From assembly GCA_004555205.1 (NCBI GenBank), contig SFIY01000016.1, positions 9,830-73,829 on the forward strand: DNA of 64,000 nt, written 5' to 3'. The notes under the pieces were generated by a model that was not told where the DNA came from, did not search any database, and saw only the letters and a list, made by a program, of their open reading frames with translations. The position numbers were made by a program, and so were the translations under genes. Source of the stretch: Clostridiales bacterium. GTDB lineage: Bacteria; Bacillota; Clostridia; Oscillospirales; Oscillospiraceae. Shown one piece after another: positions 59,238 through 64,000 of this stretch (its first letter is position 1; every line of letters begins with the position of its first letter).

Positions 59238-59770
59238 CGCCCTGGCGCAGACCGACTATTTTGGGTGCGGCAAGATAAGAGAATACGGATACCGGTTCAG
59301 GTGCAGATGAACTATAAGGCTGCACACATCCGTAAGGATATTCCGGTTCGGCTCACCCTACGAGCCTTCATGATAGGAGAAAAGAAGCGTTCAGCTTCTC
59401 CGTCACCGCCCTACATCCTTACATCAGAACCGTTCGTTCGTCACCACCCTCATTCTTGCTTCCGAACTGACATCTCCATTGTGAGGCATGCAAGCCTAAC
59501 TCGCTGGTTACGAGATTATTATGATCAAATACTGATCTTTCTTTCTCCGTGAGCTGCGTCGAAAGCGTGACTCGTCATGCCGCCGACAATGCAAACGGGA
59601 CAAATGGTTGAAGTTGCATCGGACTCTTGCCGTATCCAAAATAGTCGGTCAAAAAATGACTTGAGCAGCAGGACTCAGCCTGCTGCTCACCGACGATATG
59701 CAGTTTTACCGCAACGGGAACCAGGATCTGATCCATCGGAACCTCAAAGAGATTCCCAAGTGCGTACAGA
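59238..59770. other. Degenerate stretch inside the mobile element
   Basis: No intact gene. Around 59690-59790 the plus strand reads LLTDDMQFYRNGNQDLIHRN and LKEIPKCVQIIYSEQ, probably a fragment of a lost element gene. The remainder shows no coding pattern, RNA or terminal repeats that I can support. Confidence 0.5.
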
Positions 59771-59869
59771 TTATCTACAGTGAACAGTCAAGCCGCGCTC
59801 CATGCGCAGGCGTCGGATGTTGTTTCCCGTGGCGACAAGGTCAATCACGGGATAGGCTTTTATGCCCAT
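59771..59869 (-). pseudogene. XRE-type regulator, N-terminal fragment
   Basis: GAAGGAGGCGATTGTC precedes an ATG that starts MGIKAYPVIDLVATGNNIRR and LRMERGLTV, the first helices of an HTH_3 regulator common on Clostridiales elements. After GLTV the frame runs into unrelated sequence and stops at 59771. Truncated by the same rearrangements that scrambled the region. Confidence 0.75.
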
Positions 59870-59944
59870 GACAATCGCCTCCTTCAAGAGAGTGATATTA
59901 AAAGATAGCAGAAAGAAAAGGGAAATGCAAGAGAAAACGCAAAA

Positions 59945-60088
59945 ATGGAGGCAACTTTGAGAGAAAAACTGTACTTAACGATCAGCAAGTTCTCTATCCG
60001 CTCACTGTTCTATGACTACTTCATGTTCTTTGATACGACGCCGTATCTGGCCGATCAGTTGTTCATCCGGCACGAGGTCAGAGTATAA
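59945..60088 (+). CDS. Short ORF, 47 residues, likely gene fragment
   Basis: Encodes MEATLREKLYLTISKFSIRS..., then LFYDYFMFFDTTPYLADQLF and IRHEVRV. Aromatic-rich and protein-like but no family recognised. A TTG at 59957 is preceded by GGAGG and could be the true start. It may be the tail or head of a lost gene. Confidence 0.35.
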   Translation: MEATLREKLYLTISKFSIRSLFYDYFMFFDTTPYLADQLFIRHEVRV

Positions 60089-60117
60089 TGCACCATGCCT
60101 TCAAAACATGGTGCATT
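60087..60117. repeat. Inverted repeat at the end of the short ORF
   Basis: 11-bp perfect arms AATGCACCATG / CATGGTGCATT with a 9-base loop; no T-tract. Confidence 0.55.
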
Positions 60118-60164
60118 GTATCCATGAACGGTAGGTATGCCAGATGCGCCGAAAATATCGACGC

Positions 60165-60204
60165 AAAAAAAATCCCGAAATCTGTGCGGTTTCGGGATTT
60201 TTTT
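60165..60204. terminator. Bidirectional terminator near the right end of the element
   Basis: 15-bp arms AAAAAAATCCCGAAA / TTTCGGGATTTTTTT with a 9-base loop. Resembles the TTTCTGGG hairpin at the left border. The rest of 60205-60446 contains the right 12-bp repeat and no gene. Confidence 0.88.
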
Positions 60205-60242
60205 ATCGGCTTTTTCAGCAACCGGTTCCAAAAGAAGTCACG

Positions 60243-60254
60243 CCCCGATTTTCA
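60243..60254 (+). repeat. 12-bp direct repeat, right copy (candidate attR)
   Basis: CCCCGATTTTCA, identical to 55031-55042, 5.2 kb apart, same orientation. Confidence 0.4.
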
Positions 60255-60446
60255 GCATGGGGGAGGATCTGAACGAATACATGACGGTTTTGAAGGCAGC
60301 GTTTGTGACATTTCTTCACAAATTCTGACCTTTTTTGTCTTCTCACGGCAAAATGTATATCTTGAGAGGCGGCACATAAAATTATGATACAGAAAAGCAT
60401 TATTCTATGTTACAATATGATGAACTAATCAGCAAGGAGAATACAT

Positions 60447-61328
60447 ATGGAGAAAATCTTAAAAAGCCTAAGCGAGCTGCGCATTAAGAATTTTTTGATA
60501 CTGCTGCTCGCCGGTGCTATCAACGCCTTTGGCGTAACAGTTTTTTTAGCTCCCGTCAAATTATACGACAGCGGCATCTCCGGAACATCGATCCTGCTGT
60601 CTCAAATTACCCCGTCGTACATGTCGTTGTCGGTATTTTTGCTGATCTTAAACATTCCGCTTTTCCTCTTCGGGTTAAAGAAGCAGGGCCTGACCTTCAC
60701 CGTCTATTCCGTTTTCACCGTGGGAGTGTATTCCCTGGTGGCATGGTTGATAACAGATGTATTGCCTATTGATGTAAGCATGGCCTCGCCGCTTGCAGGT
60801 GACGATCTGCTTTTGTGTGCCTTGTTCGGCGGCATTGTTTCCGGTATAGGGAGCGGTCTGACGATTCGATACGGCGGCGCCATAGACGGCATTGAAGTTA
60901 TGGCTGTTATATTTGCCAAGAAGCTCAATGTGACAGTGGGCACCTTCGTGATGATCTATAACGTCCTGCTTTACATCGTTTGCGGATTCGTGCTGCAAAG
61001 CTGGATCCTGCCGCTGTACTCCATTGTAACCTACGCCGCGGGTCTAAAGACAGTGGACTTCATCGTGGAAGGCTTTGATCGTTCAAAAGAGATCATCATT
61101 GTCACAGATAAGCCCAAGGAAATCAGCGATGCTCTTATAGAAGCCTTTGAGTGCGGCACAACAAAAATCGCCGCTACAGGCGGCTACTCCAATGCCGAAA
61201 AAACCATTATTTATTTTGTTGTGAACAGATTTCAGATCTCCCGGATGAAAAATCTTGTTCACGAGATTGATCCCAAGGCCTTTGTGACCATCAGCGATGT
61301 GGCCGATGTGTTCAAGGCAAATGACTGA
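60447..61328 (+). CDS. YitT-family membrane protein
   Basis: 293 residues: five to six N-terminal membrane helices (FLILLLAGAINAFGVTVFLA..., YGGAIDGIEVMAVIFAKKLN) and a C-terminal soluble DUF2179 domain (KEIIIVTDKPKEISDALIEA, ATGGYSNAEKTIIYFVVNRF, VTISDVADVF). Widespread in Firmicutes; function not established. ATG 60447 follows AAGGAG. A -10 like TACAAT (about 60411-60416) lies upstream with no clear -35. Backbone GC resumes here, placing it outside the mobile element. Confidence 0.93.
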   Translation: MEKILKSLSELRIKNFLILLLAGAINAFGVTVFLAPVKLYDSGISGTSILLSQITPSYMSLSVFLLILNIPLFLFGLKKQGLTFTVYSVFTVGVYSLVAWLITDVLPIDVSMASPLAGDDLLLCALFGGIVSGIGSGLTIRYGGAIDGIEVMAVIFAKKLNVTVGTFVMIYNVLLYIVCGFVLQSWILPLYSIVTYAAGLKTVDFIVEGFDRSKEIIIVTDKPKEISDALIEAFECGTTKIAATGGYSNAEKTIIYFVVNRFQISRMKNLVHEIDPKAFVTISDVADVFKAND

Positions 61329-61434
61329 ATACGGCCTTTTCAGATCCATATGACATGACCTCCGCTCTGAACGCAAGGAAACGGTTTCTTGCTTCTTAAA
61401 AGGCAGAGGGGCGGCATGATCGTTAAAATTTTCA

Positions 61435-61463
61435 TTGCTTTTTGCGAATTTGCGCGATACAAT
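61435..61463 (+). promoter_or_regulatory. Promoter of the GntR gene
   Basis: TTGCTT (61435-61440), 17-nt spacer, TACAAT (61458-61463). Arms GCGAATTTG (61444-61452) and CAAATTCGC (61510-61518) form a 9-bp inverted repeat around the start region. Confidence 0.65.
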
Positions 61464-61534
61464 AGTTGTGTTATATTGGTGAGGTATATTTTTCATTGAT
61501 ATATTGCTCAAATTCGCAGATCGGAGATACCAAA

Positions 61535-62218
61535 ATGTACGAAACGCAGCAGACAGCCCCCCTCTCTGTGCAGATCATGCACCGCATTTTGCACGAAATG
61601 CAGTCCGGTGCTTACCGGCATATGACCCGCCTCCCCTCTGAGGTGGAGATCGCGGAGAGTCTGGGCGTCAGCCGCACCGCTGTGCGGGACAGCCTGTCGA
61701 TTCTGGAACGGGAAGGCTTTGTGACCCGCAAACACGGACTCGGCACCATTGTCAATCGCCATGTGCTGTCTGTCACCACCCGCATTGATCTGTATCTGGA
61801 CATTCGGGAATGCACAGCCGATGCCGACCTTGTCCGGGTGATGGAGCTGGACGAGGGCGACGAAGTGATTCGTATTGACCGTCTGGTCTGCGCCGACGGA
61901 ATCCCTACCATCTACTGCGAGGATTATCTGGCCAAAAAGCTGATTGTGAACAAGTCCTACCGGAAAGAAGATCTGCAGTGCCCCGTCTTTGACTTTTTGA
62001 GAAAATTCTGCGGCACGGACGTCTATATGGACCTGACCGAAATGCACGCGGTCAACGCGGACAAGACGCTGGCCCGGTGGATGCAGATTCCCGAAGGCAC
62101 TGCCGTGCTGCACCTTAACGAAAGAGGATACAATCTCAGCGGAAAAGTGGTGCTCTGCTCCCGTGAGTTTTACCGCGAAAATATTCTGAATCATACCATT
62201 CTGCGTATCAAAATCTGA
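61535..62218 (+). CDS. GntR/HutC-family transcriptional regulator
   Basis: 227 residues. N-terminal GntR winged helix (SVQIMHRILHEMQSGAYRHM, LPSEVEIAESLGVSRTAVRD, LEREGFVTRKHGLGT) and C-terminal UTRA-like effector domain (ADADLVRVMELDEGDEVIRI, DRLVCADGIPTIYCEDYLAK, YNLSGKVVLCSREFYRENI). ATG 61535 follows CGGAGATACC. It stands upstream of a BMP-type importer operon and probably represses it via GGTAATACC-type palindromes at 62389-62427. Effector likely the transported compound. Confidence 0.92.
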   Translation: MYETQQTAPLSVQIMHRILHEMQSGAYRHMTRLPSEVEIAESLGVSRTAVRDSLSILEREGFVTRKHGLGTIVNRHVLSVTTRIDLYLDIRECTADADLVRVMELDEGDEVIRIDRLVCADGIPTIYCEDYLAKKLIVNKSYRKEDLQCPVFDFLRKFCGTDVYMDLTEMHAVNADKTLARWMQIPEGTAVLHLNERGYNLSGKVVLCSREFYRENILNHTILRIKI

Positions 62219-62242
62219 ATATCGTTTTTCGCCTCTCTTCCC

Positions 62243-62280
62243 CCCCTATGCGGTTTATCTGCATAGGGGCTTTTTCTTTT
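62243..62280 (+). terminator. Terminator after the GntR gene
   Basis: 9-bp arms CCCCTATGC / GCATAGGGG with a 9-base loop, then CTTTTTCTTTTT. Confidence 0.9.
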
Positions 62281-62353
62281 TGTCTTTATTGTCAACAAGA
62301 ATGTGCTCGCTTTGTCAATATCTCCAAAATATATTGGTGTGACCTTTTTATGA

Positions 62354-62382
62354 TTGACAAAGCGCCCTTTCGGTTGTATGCT
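62354..62382 (+). promoter_or_regulatory. Promoter of the BMP importer operon
   Basis: Consensus TTGACA (62354-62359), 17-nt spacer, TATGCT (62377-62382). Predicted +1 near 62389. TATATTGGTG at 62330-62339 also occurs in the gntR leader at 61472-61481. Confidence 0.8.
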
Positions 62383-62388
62383 TCAAAT

Positions 62389-62427
62389 AGGTAATACCTT
62401 TTAGGTAATACCTTAAAGGCATTACCT
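62389..62427 (+). promoter_or_regulatory. Three phased palindromic operator-like repeats
   Basis: AGGTAATACCT at 62389-62399 and 62403-62413, AGGCATTACCT at 62417-62427: 11-bp near-palindromes with a 14-base period starting at the predicted transcription start. The GGTAnTACC core fits GntR/HutC-type half-site spacing. Confidence 0.6.
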
Positions 62428-62471
62428 CCCGTAACCTAAGTGGAAGAATTATGAAAAAGGAGTCTTGCAGT

Positions 62472-63488
62472 ATGAAAAAAATGAAATCCATTCTGGCACT
62501 GATCCTCGCTTTGGTCATGGCACTTTCCCTGGTTGCCTGCGGCGGCGGCAATGAAGGCGGCGACAAGGACGGCGAAAAGCTGAAAATCGCACTGGTGCTG
62601 CCCGGCAAGAAGGACGACGTTTCCTTTAACCAGGCCATGTACCGCGGCGCTATGGAGTATGCCGAAAAGCATGCCGACACCGTGGAGCTGAAGGTGGTAG
62701 AGGGCGTCTATGAGGTCGCTGACATCGATCCGACTCTGCGCGAGTATGCCGATAACGGCTACGATGTGGTCATCGGCCACGGCTACCAGTTCAGCGAACC
62801 CGTGAACACTGTTGCGCAGGAATATCCCGCTGTGAACTTCCTGCTGGGCTGCGGCGTGGGTGTCCAGAAGAACTCCGCCTGCTACGATGTGCAGCTGGAG
62901 GCCGGCGGCTACCTGATGGGCGTCGTCGCGGCTTTGGCTACCCAGAGCAATAAGGTGGGCGTCATCGGCGGCGGCGAAGGCTCCGAGATCACCCGCGGCC
63001 ACGAGGGCTTCAAGGCCGGTGCCAAGTCCATCAATCCCGACATTGAGATCCAGGAAGTCTACACCGGTGACTGGAACGACACCACCGGCGCCTATGAGGC
63101 TGCTATCGGTATGTATGATGCCGGCGTGGATGTGATCTGGCACTCCGGCGACGGTATCGGTCTGGGCGTTGTTCAGGCTGCCGAGGAGAAGGACATGTAC
63201 GTTCTGGGCAATGTGGAGGATCAGAAGTCTCTGGCTCCCAACAATGTGCTGAGCGGTCTGCAGTATGAGTGGGCCAATGCGCTGGAGCGCATTTTCACCA
63301 GCATTCAGGACGGCACCTTCGTCAGCGACGGCGAGAAGGAGACCTACATGATCAATGTGGCCAACGGCGGTCTGTCCATGACGGAGCTGAACGATGTCAA
63401 GGGCTGGCTGACGGAGGATGACATTGCTGTCATTCAGGATGTCTATGCCAAGCTGGGCCAGGATGCCATTGAGCTTCCCGAGGTATAA
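62472..63488 (+). CDS. BMP-family ABC transporter substrate-binding lipoprotein
   Basis: 338 residues. Lipobox LVAC (Cys near 23) and the BMP/PnrA-type binding fold: KIALVLPGKKDDVSFNQAMY, NGYDVVIGHGYQFSEPVNTV, YLMGVVAALATQSNKVGVIG, AAIGMYDAGVDVIWHSGDGI. Members bind nucleosides, or in Clostridia other small solutes. ATG at 62472 uses the AAAAAGGAG that lies downstream of the ATG at 62451. Promoter and operator-like array upstream; a hairpin separates it from the ATPase gene, consistent with higher expression of the binding protein. Confidence 0.93.
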   Translation: MKKMKSILALILALVMALSLVACGGGNEGGDKDGEKLKIALVLPGKKDDVSFNQAMYRGAMEYAEKHADTVELKVVEGVYEVADIDPTLREYADNGYDVVIGHGYQFSEPVNTVAQEYPAVNFLLGCGVGVQKNSACYDVQLEAGGYLMGVVAALATQSNKVGVIGGGEGSEITRGHEGFKAGAKSINPDIEIQEVYTGDWNDTTGAYEAAIGMYDAGVDVIWHSGDGIGLGVVQAAEEKDMYVLGNVEDQKSLAPNNVLSGLQYEWANALERIFTSIQDGTFVSDGEKETYMINVANGGLSMTELNDVKGWLTEDDIAVIQDVYAKLGQDAIELPEV

Positions 63489-63505
63489 AACCGTTTGATT
63501 CGCCC

Positions 63506-63537
63506 GGGCGCAGTCTGCTTTCAGGCGGACTGCGCCC
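63506..63537 (+). terminator. Attenuator-type hairpin between binding protein and ATPase genes
   Basis: 10-bp GC-rich arms GGGCGCAGTC / GACTGCGCCC, then TTCCTATT: a leaky terminator or 3'-end stabiliser. Confidence 0.65.
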
Positions 63538-63569
63538 TTCCTATTACATCCTTGAAGGAGGAGTGCACC

Positions 63570-64000
63570 ATGGAACAACTGGCTGTGAAAATGCAGCAGA
63601 TCACCAAAATATTCGGCGGCGTAAAGGCCAATGACGCCGTCAATTTCTCCCTGCGCCGCGGCTCGATCCACGGTTTGCTGGGCGAAAACGGCGCCGGCAA
63701 AACCACCTTGATGAATGTGCTGTACGGTCTGTACCAACAGGAAGAAGGTCTCTGGGTATCGGCATGGTACACCAGCATTTTATGCTGGCGCGTCCGCTGA
63801 CAGTGGTGGAGAATGTCATGCTGGGCAAGAAATCCCGCCGCGGCATTCTGCTGGACACCAAGCAGACCGCAGAGGAGCTCAAAGCGCTGTCCGACCGATA
63901 CCATATGGGGATTGATCCCTACAGCAAGATCTGGCAGCTTTCCGTCGGTGAGCAGCAGCGAGTGGAAATTCTCAGCGCCATCTATCTGGGCGCACAGATC
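63570..64000 (+). pseudogene. Sugar/nucleoside-type ABC ATPase with internal deletion (runs off window)
   Basis: ATG 63570 behind GAAGGAGGAG encodes KIFGGVKANDAVNFSLRRGS and GLLGENGAGKTTLMNVLYGL (Walker A), then YQQEEG; the frame then shifts and stops at 63798-63800. In another frame the protein resumes as LGIGMVHQHFMLARPLTVVE...VGEQQRVEIL (signature). About 19 residues between EEG and LGIGMVHQ, present in relatives, are missing, i.e. a deletion of roughly 56-58 bases at about 63748. Partner of the BMP lipoprotein; dead unless the assembly is wrong. 3' end outside window. Confidence 0.8.

Noticed and set aside
59265..59580. Group II intron domain V or other catalytic RNA in the degenerate part of the mobile element
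   Set aside because: The GAGCTGCGTCGAAAGCGTGACTCG stretch lacks the conserved AGC/GUUC pairing and no maturase is present.

Overview
The window is bacterial chromosome from an anaerobic, spore-forming Clostridia, most likely Oscillospiraceae/Ruminococcaceae and probably gut-derived. The evidence is a complete Rnf complex, the SpoVB-like/MazG/HU/RqcP/YabP/YabQ/DivIC/S1 block that is syntenic with the yab region of Bacillus, HemZ, a manganese-type CBS-pyrophosphatase, a Firmicutes CIRCE/HrcA system and a rather GC-rich backbone. No plasmid, prophage structural or CRISPR signature was seen.

Layout. 0-2 kb: hrcA (cut by the window edge) with its CIRCE operator, then a folate ECF S-component behind a THF riboswitch. 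2-7.3 kb: rnfCDGEAB on the minus strand. 7.5-20.2 kb: housekeeping and sporulation genes (an E2-like orphan, recJ, rel, dtd, an MBL hydrolase, hemZ, then the yab-like block). 20.2-29.4 kb: a visibly AT-richer island of potassium genes (kdpDE, corA, a membrane-anchored binding-protein-like gene, trkA, frameshifted trkH, a kdpC stub). It is bounded by an IS200/IS605 remnant, a decayed tnpV and an IS1182-type transposase tail; kdpAB and the front of kdpC are gone. 29.4-39.2 kb: a DMT exporter, a LysR regulator in a duplicated divergent promoter region with a 25-residue membrane peptide, glycerate kinase, CBS-pyrophosphatase, an NMT1-type ABC importer and a membrane-anchored GH-like protein. 39.5-43.4 kb: a secreted lysozyme-like protein ending in a dockerin, directly followed by a membrane-anchored cohesin protein. 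43.5-48.2 kb: an iron alcohol dehydrogenase, long HPF, then a radical SAM/SPASM enzyme coupled to a membrane protein with a Gly-rich and Cys-Ala repeat tail. 48.2-54.6 kb: a tightly overlapping operon of two-component system, D-aminoacylase, M20 hydrolase and IMPase, plus a DUF4340 lipoprotein. 54.8-60.4 kb: tRNA-Leu and tRNA-fMet, then a decayed mobile element (ardA, broken serine recombinase, hypotheticals) between two copies of a 12-bp direct repeat. 60.4-64 kb: YitT, a HutC-type GntR regulator, a BMP-family lipoprotein with three phased operator-like palindromes, and an ABC ATPase with an internal deletion, cut by the window end.

Most promising observations: the radical SAM enzyme next to a (Cys-Ala)n-tailed membrane protein (45.7-48.2 kb), a possible new ribosomally encoded, post-translationally modified surface protein; the self-contained cohesin/dockerin pair (39.5-43.4 kb); the duplicated LysR operator region with micro-ORFs (30.4-31 kb); the 14-nt-phased palindromes at the BMP start site; and a terminator-like hairpin containing the yabP Shine-Dalgarno. 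All functions are inferred from sequence patterns and family knowledge; no database search was run.
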